A stretch of DNA of 49,981 nucleotides from Betaproteobacteria bacterium (GTDB taxonomy: Bacteria; Pseudomonadota; Gammaproteobacteria; Burkholderiales; SG8-41). Where the stretch lies: the NCBI GenBank assembly GCA_025356695.1, contig JANXSE010000119.1:1-49981 (forward strand). The letters are read 5' to 3'. The position numbers and the translations under genes were made by a program. Shown here piece by piece: positions 1 to 8,119 of this stretch. Every line of letters begins with the position of its first letter. The first letter of the stretch is position 1. The notes under the pieces were generated by a model. That model worked only from the letters and a program-made list of their open reading frames with translations, was not told the origin of the DNA and made no database searches.

Positions 1-1920
1 CTCGGTCAGTTTCTCCACCGTCAGGTTCGAATCGTCCTTCAATTGACCGAAGGTGCCCTTGTACTCGTTGGTGATCTTCTCGGTCAGGTCGCCCTTGGCC
101 AATGCTCCGAGCACACGCACCACTTCGTTTAGACCCACCGAACTCGTCTCCATCAGGCGGTTGATGCTGTCACCGAGTTGCTTGAAGAAACCGTCCTTGC
201 CCTGCATCTCGATGCGTTTGGTGAAGTCACCCGCCACCGCCGCTGCAACCAGGCTATTGACTTCGTTTTCCACCGCAACTTCGGCCGTGCGATCCACCCA
301 CTCGACAGCCGTACCCAAGCGGCCGCCGCTGTCATCCCACACAGGACAGGCCGCCAGCGCAAAGGTACGTCCGCCGACCTTGATCTGGGTACGATGCGTT
401 GTCGTCAGGTTGGCCAGCATGCTCATCTGGTGCGCCGGGTTCTTGTGGAAAGTGTCAATCTGGACACCGATCAGGCCCGCCACATTGAAATTCGGCAGGT
501 CCTTGCGGATATCGGCTTCGGCGTTCTGCATCATTGCCACCACCGACTTGTTCATATAGTTGATCACGCGGTCGGTGCCGGCGATCATGACGTTGGTGCC
601 GACGTTGTCGAGAGCGTTCTTCAACCGCATCGCCTCGTCGCGCGCGCGGCGTGCGTCCGAAACTTCGAAGCCCTGGCGGATCTGCACCGATTTGAGCGCC
701 TGCAGCAACTTGCCGACCTCGTCTTCAAATTTGAGGTCGACTTTGCTTGAGTAATTGCCTTGCGCAATGTGATCGCAGACATCGACCGCGTAGCGCAGGC
801 GCCGCACGATCGAGCGTGTCATCAGCACCCCGATCGCGATTGCCAGCAGCACGCCAGCCATCATCGAACCGAGCATGAACTTGCGTATCGCATTGTAGTT
901 GTCGATCGCCGCTTCAAATTCCTGCTTGGCCGTGTCTTCCTGCAGCTTGATCAACTCCTCGGCGAGGCCCTTGGCAACATTGAACGCGGGCAACGCGGCT
1001 TTTTCGAGGTAGGCCGAGGCCTCGACGAACTTGTTCTCTTTGAGCAGGGCGACCGTCGGGTTGATGCCCTCGGCAACGAACGTCTTGCGCGCCGTGACGT
1101 AGCGCTCGGTCAGCGTTTTCTGCGCCGGCGTCAGCTTGGTCGCCATGTAGGCGTCGGCGAGCGTGCCGATTTTCGCCTTGCTGTCCTCAATGGTCTTCAG
1201 GTGGTCGGCCAGCGGATGGTTGTGCAGCTTGCTCGACTCGGCTTTCGGGTCGTGCATGGTGCCGGCCTGCATGCTCTGCACATTGGCGCGCATGAGGTCG
1301 TTGATGGCGCCGAGATAGCCGGCCGGCACCATACGATCGCGGTAAACTTCCTCGAGACGGTCGTTAGAGCGGCTGACGGCGTAGAGGCCGACGAACGTCC
1401 CGGCCACCATCATGGCGCAAATAACTGCCAGCACCAGTTGCAGGCGCAGGCCCAGATTCATGCTGCCCATTGCGGCATGCAGGCGCTGCCACAAACCCGC
1501 TTTCGGCATTTTGCCTTCGCGCATCTGTGCGTACAATTTACTTGCCGCCTCGATCTGCGCGCGGCTCGGTTTGGTACGCACCGACAGATAGCCGGTGGTC
1601 TGCCCGTTCTCGCGCATCGGCGTGACGTTGGCTTCGACCCAGTAATAGTCACCGTTCTTGCAGCGGTTCTTGACGATGCCGTTCCACGGCTTGCCGGCCT
1701 TCAGCGTGTCCCACAGGTCCTTGAACGCGGCCGCCGGCATGTCCGGATGACGCACGAGATTGTGCGCCTGCCCGATCAGTTCGCGTTCGGCAAAACCGCT
1801 GATCTCGATGAAATCGCGGTTGATATAGGTGATGACGCCTTTCGCATCGGTTTTCGAGACGATCTGGCCGCCGTCGCGCAATTCGTGTTCGACGCCCGTA
1901 ACGGGTTGGTTGTTTCGCAT
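1..1920 (-). CDS. Aer-type methyl-accepting chemotaxis protein (3' end outside window)
   Basis: Membrane chemoreceptor, 640 residues visible; the signalling hairpin lies beyond the left edge. Order seen: an N-terminal PAS domain (about residues 15-115) with the Aer-like stretch NLVRHPDMP at 54-62, TM1 (about 160-181), a helical periplasmic region of roughly 165 residues, TM2 (about 347-368), HAMP (about 369-420), a second PAS-like domain (about 430-550) and further HAMP-like helices (553-640). The first PAS resembles the FAD-binding PAS of Aer, so redox or energy sensing is plausible but inferred. The ATG at 1918-1920 has GGAGT upstream. It is the last visible gene of the che operon, 17 bp after cheW, so it probably feeds the CheA/CheW made by the same transcript. 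Having both a cytoplasmic PAS and a full periplasmic domain makes it more complex than classical Aer. Confidence 0.93.
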   Translation of the reverse strand, partial: MRNNQPVTGVEHELRDGGQIVSKTDAKGVITYINRDFIEISGFAERELIGQAHNLVRHPDMPAAAFKDLWDTLKAGKPWNGIVKNRCKNGDYYWVEANVTPMRENGQTTGYLSVRTKPSRAQIEAASKLYAQMREGKMPKAGLWQRLHAAMGSMNLGLRLQLVLAVICAMMVAGTFVGLYAVSRSNDRLEEVYRDRMVPAGYLGAINDLMRANVQSMQAGTMHDPKAESSKLHNHPLADHLKTIEDSKAKIGTLADAYMATKLTPAQKTLTERYVTARKTFVAEGINPTVALLKENKFVEASAYLEKAALPAFNVAKGLAEELIKLQEDTAKQEFEAAIDNYNAIRKFMLGSMMAGVLLAIAIGVLMTRSIVRRLRYAVDVCDHIAQGNYSSKVDLKFEDEVGKLLQALKSVQIRQGFEVSDARRARDEAMRLKNALDNVGTNVMIAGTDRVINYMNKSVVAMMQNAEADIRKDLPNFNVAGLIGVQIDTFHKNPAHQMSMLANLTTTHRTQIKVGGRTFALAACPVWDDSGGRLGTAVEWVDRTAEVAVENEVNSLVAAAVAGDFTKRIEMQGKDGFFKQLGDSINRLMETSSVGLNEVVRVLGALAKGDLTEKITNEYKGTFGQLKDDSNLTVEKLTE

Positions 1921-1937
1921 GACGGACTCCTTCGCGT

Positions 1938-2447
1938 TCAATGCACTTGTTGGTCAACCAGCGCCATGTCGCGGCTAGTCATCAGTTTTTCGATATCGAC
2001 GAGAATCAGCATCCGCTCGGCCACGGTGCCCAGCCCGGTGATGTAGTCGGACTCGAGTTCTCCAGAGAATTCGGGCGCGGCGCGGATCTGCTCGTTCGCC
2101 AGTGCGATCACGTCGGACACCGAATCGACGACGATGCCGACCACGCGGTTCCTCACGTTCAGAATGATGACCACGGTGAACTGGTTGTATTCGACGCTGC
2201 CGAGATTGAATTTGATGCGCAGGTCGACGATCGGCACGATGGTGCCGCGCAGATTCACCACGCCCTTGATGAACTCGGGGGCGTTGGCAATCTTGGTAAC
2301 GGCCTCATAGCCACGGATTTCCTGCACCTTGAGGATGTCGATGCCGTACTCCTCGCTGCCCAGCGTGAAGGTCAGAAATTCGTTGCCGCCCTGCCCGGCC
2401 AGCATCACGCCCGCCGCCTGCACTTCGCCCGTTGTCGCCTGTGTCAT
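1938..2447 (-). CDS. cheW: CheW chemotaxis coupling protein
   Basis: A 169-residue single CheW-domain adaptor that links receptors to the CheA kinase in the cytoplasmic array. Family hallmarks are visible: [20 protein letters not shown] near the N-terminus, [15 protein letters not shown] in the middle, and [12 protein letters not shown] followed by a conserved C-terminal strand region (ILVDIEKLM). The length is usual for the family. It lies 51 bp after cheA and 17 bp before the Aer-type receptor, same strand, so it is in the che operon. A GC-rich hairpin stands in the cheA-cheW gap. Identity is clear; there is no sign of degeneration. Confidence 0.97.
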   Translation of the reverse strand: MTQATTGEVQAAGVMLAGQGGNEFLTFTLGSEEYGIDILKVQEIRGYEAVTKIANAPEFIKGVVNLRGTIVPIVDLRIKFNLGSVEYNQFTVVIILNVRNRVVGIVVDSVSDVIALANEQIRAAPEFSGELESDYITGLGTVAERMLILVDIEKLMTSRDMALVDQQVH

Positions 2448-2467
2448 GTTTGCACCCCGTTAAAAAG

Positions 2468-2492
2468 TTTTATCCCGGCGCCGTCGCGCCGG
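2468..2492 (-). terminator. Hairpin in cheA-cheW gap (weak attenuator candidate)
   Basis: A perfect 7-bp stem CCGGCGC/GCGCCGG at 2475-2481 and 2486-2492 with loop CGTC. In the transcript direction the downstream run (GGATAAAACTTTTT) is only partly U-rich and starts late, so this may be an intra-operon processing or partial termination site rather than a real terminator. CheW may be made at a different level from CheA as a result; that is inference. Confidence 0.35.
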
Positions 2493-2498
2493 TTTCAT

Positions 2499-4610
2499 TC
2501 AAGCCGCTGCCGCCAGCACCGGTTCGGCCGACTGGCCGATCGCCACCGCGTCGAGAATCAGCGCCACCGTGCCGTCGCCCATGATGGTGGCGCCCGAGAC
2601 GCCGTGCACACGCCGGTAATTCGTTTCAAGGCTCTTGATCACTACCTGGTGCTGCCCGACCAGCGCATCGACAAACATCGCGATCTTGCGGCCCTCGGCT
2701 TCCAGGATGACGACGATGCCGTTGTGCAATTCGGTGGTCTGTGGCTTGATGCCGAACAGTTCGTAGAGCGCCACCACCGGCAGGTATTCGCCGCGCACAT
2801 GCACGACACGGCCGCGGTTGCTGACCGTCTTGACATCATCGGCCTTCGGTTGCAGCGATTCGACCACACAGGTCAGCGGCACGATGAAGAGTTCGCCACC
2901 CACGTTCACAGAGAGCCCGTCGAGGATCGCCAGCGTCAGCGGCAGGCGCACGCGGATACGCGTGCCGTGGCCCAACGCACTGTCGATTTCGACGCGGCCG
3001 CCAAGCGCGCGGATGTTGCGCTTGACCACGTCCATGCCGACACCGCGCCCCGATACATCGGTGACCGCGTCGGCGGTTGAAAAGCCCGCCTCAAAAATGA
3101 GTTGCCAGACATCCTGGTCCGGCATGTTGTCAGACACCGCCATGCCGCGTTCGCGCGCCTTGGCGAGAATTTTTTCGCGATTCAGGCCGGCGCCGTCGTC
3201 GGCCACTTCGATGATGATGTTGCCGCCCTGGTGAAACGCGCGCAGCGTCACCGTGCCCTTGGCGGTCTTGCCGCCTGCCACGCGCACCTCGGCGGTTTCG
3301 ATGCCGTGGTCGACACTGTTACGTACCAGATGCGTCAGCGGATCGGCGATCTTTTCGATCACGCCCTTGTCAAGTTCGGTGGTTTCGCCCTCGGTCTTCA
3401 GTTCGATTTCCTTGCCCAGCTTGGCGGCGATGTCGCGCACCACGCGCGGGAAACGGCTGAACACAAACGACATCGGCATCATGCGGATCGACATCACCGC
3501 GTCCTGCAGGTCGCGCGTGTTGCGGTCGAGCTGGCCGAGACCGTTCAGCAGTTTTTCGCAGGTCACCGGATCGAGCGCGGCGGCCGATTGCGCAAGCATC
3601 GCCTGCGTGATGACGAGTTCTCCGACCAGATTGATCAACTGGTCGACCTTTTCAGTATTGACGCGAATCGACGACGCCTCGGCCTGTGCGGCAACGGCGA
3701 CCTTGTCGCCGGGACGGCGGCCGGTCGACGCCGCAGGCGCAGCCGGATCGTCGGAGGCGCGGCGCCCCGGGTTGCGCGCAGGCCCCGCCGCTTCTACCGA
3801 AGCGGTAACGGCTGCCGGCAATGCTTCGAAAAATCCATACCCCGCGTCCGGTGGTGCTGCCACCGGCGCGGCCGGCTCATCAAAAAATCCGTAGCCGGGG
3901 TCAGCCACCGGTGCCGGATCGTCAAAAAAACCGTAACCGGCGTCGGCCGCGACATGGTTCGACGCGGCGGCGGGCTGCACCGTCACATCGGCGGGGTCGG
4001 CGATAAATTCAAATCGTTCACGGACCTGTTCGACGCTCGCAGCGGTATTCAATGTCATTCGCCAGAAACCGGCTTCGTCCTGCGCCGGCGCCTGCGTGAT
4101 ATCCAGCGTGCCCAGACCTTTCAATTCGGTCAGCACCGGTTCGAGCTGCGTGCGCGTCAACGCCGCGGCCAGCGAAATTTGCAGACACGGCACGGCCGCT
4201 GCGGCCGGCTGCGCTGCAACCGGATCGGCGGCCAGCGCCTTGAGCACGGCACGGATGGCCGTCGCATCCTGCGGATCGGCCGCGCCCTCGCCGCGATGCG
4301 CGTCGAGCTGTGCGCGCACGACGTCGCCGGCGCGCAAAAACGCATCGATCATTGCCGGCGTCAGCTTGAGTTCTTCCTTGCGCAGGCGGTCGAGCAGCGT
4401 TTCGAGTTCATGCGTCACTTCGGTCATGTCGTGAAAACCGAAGGTGCCGCTGCCGCCTTTCATTGAATGCGCGGCGCGAAAAATCGCGTTCAGGTCATCC
4501 ATGGACGGCGCATTGACATCCAGCGCCAGCAGCAGACTTTCCATGCTGGCCAGATGTTCACCGGCCTCATCGAAAAACACCTGGTAAAACTGGCTGAGTT
4601 CAGCGGTCAT
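2499..4610 (-). CDS. cheA: CheA chemotaxis histidine kinase
   Basis: A 703-residue kinase that phosphorylates CheY (and normally CheB) in response to receptors. P1 (HPt) has the phospho-accepting His48 in AAHSMKGGSGTFGF. A small domain (about 142-210) follows, then an Ala/Pro-rich linker with three copies of GYGFF(D/E) at 225-230, 239-244 and 257-262. The P3 dimerisation helices begin near 316 (IRVNTEKVDQLINLVGEL). P4 has the N-box (LTHLVRNSVDHGIE), G1 (VADDGAGLNREKI) and GRGVGMDVVKRN motifs, so the kinase looks active. The CheW-like P5 domain ends the protein. The start at 4608-4610 is chosen because it begins right before the conserved P1 helix. The GYGFF linker repeats are discussed as a finding. 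Confidence 0.97.
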   Translation of the reverse strand: MTAELSQFYQVFFDEAGEHLASMESLLLALDVNAPSMDDLNAIFRAAHSMKGGSGTFGFHDMTEVTHELETLLDRLRKEELKLTPAMIDAFLRAGDVVRAQLDAHRGEGAADPQDATAIRAVLKALAADPVAAQPAAAAVPCLQISLAAALTRTQLEPVLTELKGLGTLDITQAPAQDEAGFWRMTLNTAASVEQVRERFEFIADPADVTVQPAAASNHVAADAGYGFFDDPAPVADPGYGFFDEPAAPVAAPPDAGYGFFEALPAAVTASVEAAGPARNPGRRASDDPAAPAASTGRRPGDKVAVAAQAEASSIRVNTEKVDQLINLVGELVITQAMLAQSAAALDPVTCEKLLNGLGQLDRNTRDLQDAVMSIRMMPMSFVFSRFPRVVRDIAAKLGKEIELKTEGETTELDKGVIEKIADPLTHLVRNSVDHGIETAEVRVAGGKTAKGTVTLRAFHQGGNIIIEVADDGAGLNREKILAKARERGMAVSDNMPDQDVWQLIFEAGFSTADAVTDVSGRGVGMDVVKRNIRALGGRVEIDSALGHGTRIRVRLPLTLAILDGLSVNVGGELFIVPLTCVVESLQPKADDVKTVSNRGRVVHVRGEYLPVVALYELFGIKPQTTELHNGIVVILEAEGRKIAMFVDALVGQHQVVIKSLETNYRRVHGVSGATIMGDGTVALILDAVAIGQSAEPVLAAAA
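3828..3938 (-). repeat. Three GYGFF peptide repeats in the CheA linker
   Basis: Within cheA, residues 225-261 contain three copies of a short unit, approximately (A/P)-x-GYGFF(D/E)-x-(P/L), spaced 14 and 18 residues apart in a disordered Ala/Pro-rich linker. The surrounding residues drift while GYGFF stays fixed, which suggests selection on the aromatic peptide rather than recent DNA duplication. A docking role is inference. Confidence 0.8.
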
Positions 4611-4633
4611 TGAAAGTCCAGGAATGAGGGTTG

Positions 4634-4681
4634 AGGATCGAGTTAGGTGTGGAGGTGAGGTTTTGCCTAATCCTCGATCCT
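4634..4681 (-). repeat. Long inverted repeat between cheY and cheA
   Basis: The left arm AGGATCGAGTTAGG (4634-4647) pairs with CCTAA (4666-4670) and CTCGATCCT (4673-4681), giving 14 base pairs with a 2-nt bulge and an 18-nt loop. It fills most of the 78-bp gap between cheY and cheA. There is no U-tract, so an mRNA-stabilising or stoichiometry-setting intercistronic hairpin is more likely than a terminator. Related ATCCTG words occur beside the fliE stop codon (22524-22540). Confidence 0.7.
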
Positions 4682-4688
4682 GCCTTTT

Positions 4689-5054
4689 CTACCCGATGAC
4701 TTTCTTCACCACTTCAAGCAGCTTCGGCGGATCAAAGGGCTTGACCAGCCAGCCGGTCGCACCGGCCGCCTTGCCCTGTGCCTTCATGGCATCGCCCGAT
4801 TCGGTGGTCAGCATCAGAATCGGTGTCGAGGAATATTTGGGCAGGCCGCGCAGGTTCTTGATCAGCGTGAGTCCGTCCATCTTCGGCATGTTCTGGTCGG
4901 TCAGCACCATATTGATGTCCGTGGTCTTGGCTTTGGCGAGACCGTCTTCGCCGTCGACCGCCTCGACCACGCTGTAGCCGGCGCCCTTCAGGGTGAACGC
5001 CACCATCTGGCGTATCGACGCCGAATCATCAACTGCAAGTATCGTTTTTGCCAT
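4689..5054 (-). CDS. cheY: CheY chemotaxis response regulator
   Basis: A 121-residue single receiver domain that, when phosphorylated by CheA, binds the FliM/FliN switch. The acidic pair DD at 9-10 (AVDDSASIRQMV), the phospho-acceptor Asp in MVLTDQNMPKMDG (about residue 53), the switch Thr in MLTTES and the Lys in VKPFDPP are all present. It sits directly after the short receptor-like gene (27 bp) and 78 bp before cheA in the same orientation. This TDQNMPKMDG form is the CheY type usually found beside cheA in betaproteobacterial flagellar loci. Identity as the motor regulator is inferred from context. Confidence 0.95.
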   Translation of the reverse strand: MAKTILAVDDSASIRQMVAFTLKGAGYSVVEAVDGEDGLAKAKTTDINMVLTDQNMPKMDGLTLIKNLRGLPKYSSTPILMLTTESGDAMKAQGKAAGATGWLVKPFDPPKLLEVVKKVIG

Positions 5055-5081
5055 GTGCCGGACTCCTGTTTTGCCTGTGCT

Positions 5082-6320
5082 TTAAAACAACTCAACGTCG
5101 CCGCTCGCCATCGATGCCTGACGCACGGGACTGTGTATGGTCAACTGCCGCGCCTTTTCAATCAGCCCCGACAACTCGCGGCAGGCCTGTTCGATGCCGC
5201 GCACGCGTGTTTCATCGCCGCTCTCCGTCGACTGTGCGACCGCCAGCTGCGAGGCAAGCTGGCGCAGCTGCGCCGAGACGCCGTTCAATGCGTCGAAGCG
5301 CTGGATCACATGCGCGAGCAGCTGCCGCACCATGTCCTGAAACTGCAGTGTGGTGACGGCGGTGTTTACGTTGGCCTCGACTTCGCGCGTGACCGCCGAC
5401 AACTCGACGGCCGACTGCGCCATCGTCTCGTTGACCGCCTGCACATCGCGCATCATTTCGTCGACGTGCTGCTTTGAATGCAACGCGAAAGTCATATCCT
5501 GCGAAGCCAGCCGGTCGATCGCTTTCTCGGTGATCTTGACGGCGTCCTGCACTTTGGAGATGACGCCGCGGATCTGCTGGCTGAAGTGACTGGTGCGCGC
5601 CGAGAGGTCGCGCACTTCGTCGGCCACCACCGAAAAGCCGCGACCGGCCTCGCCGGCGCGCGCCGCTTCAATCGCCGCGTTCAGTGCCAGCAGGTTGGTT
5701 TGTTTGGAAATGCCCTCGATCTCGCCCAGAATGTCATGCACCTCGGCGACCTGTTGCGTGATCTTGTCCATGTTCTCGACGAGTTCGACCGCCACGCGGC
5801 TGCCCTGCACGGTGTTATCAACAAAGAACTGCAGCGTGGTCGACGTTTCATCGACGAATTTGGCGAAGCCGGCCTTGCCGCCTTCGCTCTCCGCCGCAGT
5901 TACCTCACCGTTGGAAATCCTCAGCGCGAGCGTCTGCTGCAGTTGCGACTGCGTATTCATGCTGGTGAAACTGCCTACCAGCTTGTGTATGGCATCCTGA
6001 AACAGTTCCTGCGTCTGCTGGATTTCGCCCAAGGCCGCCGCCAGCTGCGCATCGAACTCACCGGCACATTGATCGAATGCGCCACCCAGTTCGCCGCCCA
6101 GCACGTCGATGCGCGCGTTGGTCTCAAGCACACGGGCAGCCATTTCGGCGCGGTGCGCGCGCGCGGTCAAAACCGCCGCTGCCATCCAGATTACGGCAAC
6201 GAGCAGAACCGCCATCGCGGCGGTATCCGCAAACATTGCGGTCGCCAGCGCGATGGCGAGGCTCGCGATTCCCGCACCTATGGTCACCATGTTGAACAAT
6301 TTGCCGTCCTCCCTATTCAT
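5082..6320 (-). CDS. Short membrane MCP-like protein with CheZ-like DxxxQ motif and acidic tail
   Basis: A receptor-like protein of 412 residues. Two adjacent N-terminal membrane helices (about 12-33 and 34-53) form a hairpin with almost no periplasmic part; there is no sensor domain and no HAMP. The MCP hairpin tip is clear at about 199-243 ([20 protein letters not shown], then [17 protein letters not shown]). Downstream, [14 protein letters not shown] (325-338) places Asp329 and Gln333 as in the catalytic DxxxQ of CheZ, and the protein ends in GDVELF, like a CheY-docking tail. The ATG at 6320 is preferred because AAGG precedes it; a GTG at 6341 would add seven residues and has no ribosome site. 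It heads the che operon, 27 bp before cheY, and no cheZ is visible. Receptor identity is secure; the phosphatase role is inference. Confidence 0.88.
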   Translation of the reverse strand: MNREDGKLFNMVTIGAGIASLAIALATAMFADTAAMAVLLVAVIWMAAAVLTARAHRAEMAARVLETNARIDVLGGELGGAFDQCAGEFDAQLAAALGEIQQTQELFQDAIHKLVGSFTSMNTQSQLQQTLALRISNGEVTAAESEGGKAGFAKFVDETSTTLQFFVDNTVQGSRVAVELVENMDKITQQVAEVHDILGEIEGISKQTNLLALNAAIEAARAGEAGRGFSVVADEVRDLSARTSHFSQQIRGVISKVQDAVKITEKAIDRLASQDMTFALHSKQHVDEMMRDVQAVNETMAQSAVELSAVTREVEANVNTAVTTLQFQDMVRQLLAHVIQRFDALNGVSAQLRQLASQLAVAQSTESGDETRVRGIEQACRELSGLIEKARQLTIHSPVRQASMASGDVELF

Positions 6321-6598
6321 CAAGCCTTGGCGCGTCAGCACCGCGTGCTGCAGCGACGCTTACGAGCGTGTGTAAGGCTAACCCCGCCGCTCCGCATGCA
6401 AAGCACGGAAAAGACGCGTTAAACCCGATCAATTGCCGGACATCCAGCAACATGTCCGCGCCACTTGATATCGGCCGCAACCGTTAAAACTTGAACCGAA
6501 CGTGATTTCGTCACGGTAGCCATGACATGCGGGGGCCATCTGATTTATGATGCACGGTCACAAACCCGCGACACTCGGATCAAGCCCGCCGCCGCTCC
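6321..6598. other. Divergent intergenic region (che operon / two-component pair)
   Basis: 278 bp between divergent genes. It holds the minus-strand sigma-28 candidate at 6468-6494 and presumably the promoter of the kinase at 6599, for which no confident -35/-10 pair was seen. No conserved ORF, RNA gene or terminator is evident. Confidence 0.6.
6468..6494 (-). promoter_or_regulatory. Sigma-28 (FliA) promoter candidate for the che operon
   Basis: Read on the minus strand, TCAA (6491-6494), 15 bp, then GCCGATAT (6468-6475). Against the enterobacterial sigma-28 consensus TAAA-N15-GCCGATAA this is 3 of 4 and 7 of 8 matches, and the extended -35 reads TCAAGTTTT. It lies about 120 nt upstream of the short receptor gene, on the correct strand, and implies that the chemotaxis genes are in the late flagellar class. 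Confidence 0.75.
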
Positions 6599-8119
6599 AT
6601 GAAACGCCCCCTGCGCCTGTTGCTGGTCGAGGACTCGGAAGAAGACGCCGAATTGCTGCTGTTTGAGGTGCACAACGGCGGCTACGAGCCGACACATGCC
6701 CGCGTTTACACCGCCGCGACGTTGCACGAAGCGCTCGCGGGAGACGCCTGGGACGTGGTCGTCTCCGACTACACGATGCCGCAATTCGGCGGCCTCGATG
6801 CGCTGAAGATCGTGCGCGAATTCGACCCCGACCTGCCATTCATCATCAACTCCGGCAACATCGGCGAAGACATCGCGGTCGAGGCGATGCACGCCGGCGC
6901 CCACGACTACGTCATGAAAAGCAACCTGTCGCGGCTGGTGCCGGCGATCGAGCGCGAACTGCGCGAGGCGACGCTGCGCCGCGAGGGCCGCCGCGCGCAG
7001 CGCGAACTGCTCGAAAACGAAGCGCGCTTCCGCGCCATCGTCTCGAATGTACCGGGCGTGGTGTTTCGCATGCTGCGCGAGTGGCACGGTGGCTGCAGCT
7101 TTACTTATATCAGCGAGGGCAGCGCCGGCCTCCTGGAACTGGCGCCGGCCCGGCTGCAGGACGACGCGGCGCTGTTTTTCGACCTGCTGCTCGACGGCGA
7201 CCGCACCGATCTCGGCTCGCGCATCGGCGAGTCGGCGCAGACGCTGCAACCGCTCTCCTGGGAGGGCCGCATCCGCGTCGCCTCCGGCGACATCGTGAAG
7301 TGGATCGAAATTCGCATGAGCCCGCGCCCGCTCGATAACAACCGCGTGCAATGGGACGGCATCATGGAAAACATCACGCGCCGCAAGCAGGCGGAGCTCG
7401 AAATCATCGAATCGCGCCGCCAGCTCTCGGCGCTCTCGGCTCACCTGCAGAAAGCCAAGGAGATCGAACGCACGCGCATTGCGCGCGAGGTCCACGACGA
7501 CATTGGCGGCAATTTGACCGCGATCAAGATCGATCTGCTGTGGCTCGGCAACCGCATTGACCGTCAGCGCACCGAACTGATCGAAAAAGTCCGCGCCATC
7601 GAGTCCGGCGTCGACCGCACCATGGAAATCACCTCGCGCATCGCGCACGATCTGCGGCCGCCGCTGCTCGAACTGGGCCTGCTGGCGGCGATTGAATGGG
7701 AAGCCTCGGAATTCCAGAAACGCATGGAAATCCCCTGCGTGGTGAGCTGTGCCAACGACGACATCGCGGTCGACCCGGACCTCGGCACCGCCGTCTTCAG
7801 CCTGTTCCGCGAAATTCTCACCAACGTTTCGAAACACGCCGGCGCCAGCTCGGTGCAGGTCGACATCGAGACCGATGAAACGCTGCTGCGCATGACGGTG
7901 CACGACGACGGATGCGGCATCACCCGTACGGACTTGTTGAAATCCGATTCGTTCGGCCTGCGCGGCATGCTCGAACGTGCGCGCCATCTGGGCGGCGAAA
8001 TCCGCTTCGACGGCAATCCCGGCAAAGGCACCACCATCGTCGCTACCCTGCCGCTGCAGCCGGTCGCGCCGCTGCCGGTGCAGGGATCCATACATTTCAC
8101 CGAAGCGAACAATTCATGA
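6599..8119 (+). CDS. REC-PAS-HisKA_3 histidine kinase (NarX/DegS-type)
   Basis: A soluble 506-residue signalling kinase. It begins with a receiver domain (about 5-120; acidic E11-D12, phospho-acceptor Asp57 in VVSDYTMP, Lys107), then a PAS domain (about 140-262, ending DGIMENITRRKQAE), then a HisKA_3 dimerisation domain with His299 in IAREVHDDIGGNLTAIKIDL and a HATPase_c domain (REILTNVSKHA; DDGCGI; FGLRGMLERA). There are no membrane segments or signal peptide, so it acts in the cytoplasm. Its stop overlaps the start of the NarL-type regulator by 4 bp, so the two are translationally coupled and are probably a cognate pair. An N-terminal receiver on a NarX-type kinase implies input from another kinase. 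Targets are not visible. Confidence 0.92.
   Translation: MKRPLRLLLVEDSEEDAELLLFEVHNGGYEPTHARVYTAATLHEALAGDAWDVVVSDYTMPQFGGLDALKIVREFDPDLPFIINSGNIGEDIAVEAMHAGAHDYVMKSNLSRLVPAIERELREATLRREGRRAQRELLENEARFRAIVSNVPGVVFRMLREWHGGCSFTYISEGSAGLLELAPARLQDDAALFFDLLLDGDRTDLGSRIGESAQTLQPLSWEGRIRVASGDIVKWIEIRMSPRPLDNNRVQWDGIMENITRRKQAELEIIESRRQLSALSAHLQKAKEIERTRIAREVHDDIGGNLTAIKIDLLWLGNRIDRQRTELIEKVRAIESGVDRTMEITSRIAHDLRPPLLELGLLAAIEWEASEFQKRMEIPCVVSCANDDIAVDPDLGTAVFSLFREILTNVSKHAGASSVQVDIETDETLLRMTVHDDGCGITRTDLLKSDSFGLRGMLERARHLGGEIRFDGNPGKGTTIVATLPLQPVAPLPVQGSIHFTEANNS

Noticed and set aside
760..4466. Long open frames on the plus strand opposite the che genes (for example 760-2046, 1941-3080, 3102-4466)
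   Set aside because: They are His/Arg-rich, have no family motifs and lie antisense to clear CheA, CheW and receptor genes; they are typical by-products of GC-rich codon use.
6321..6341. GTG at 6341 as the start of the short receptor-like protein
   Set aside because: No ribosome site precedes it, while AAGG precedes the ATG at 6320; the difference is seven residues and does not alter the domains.
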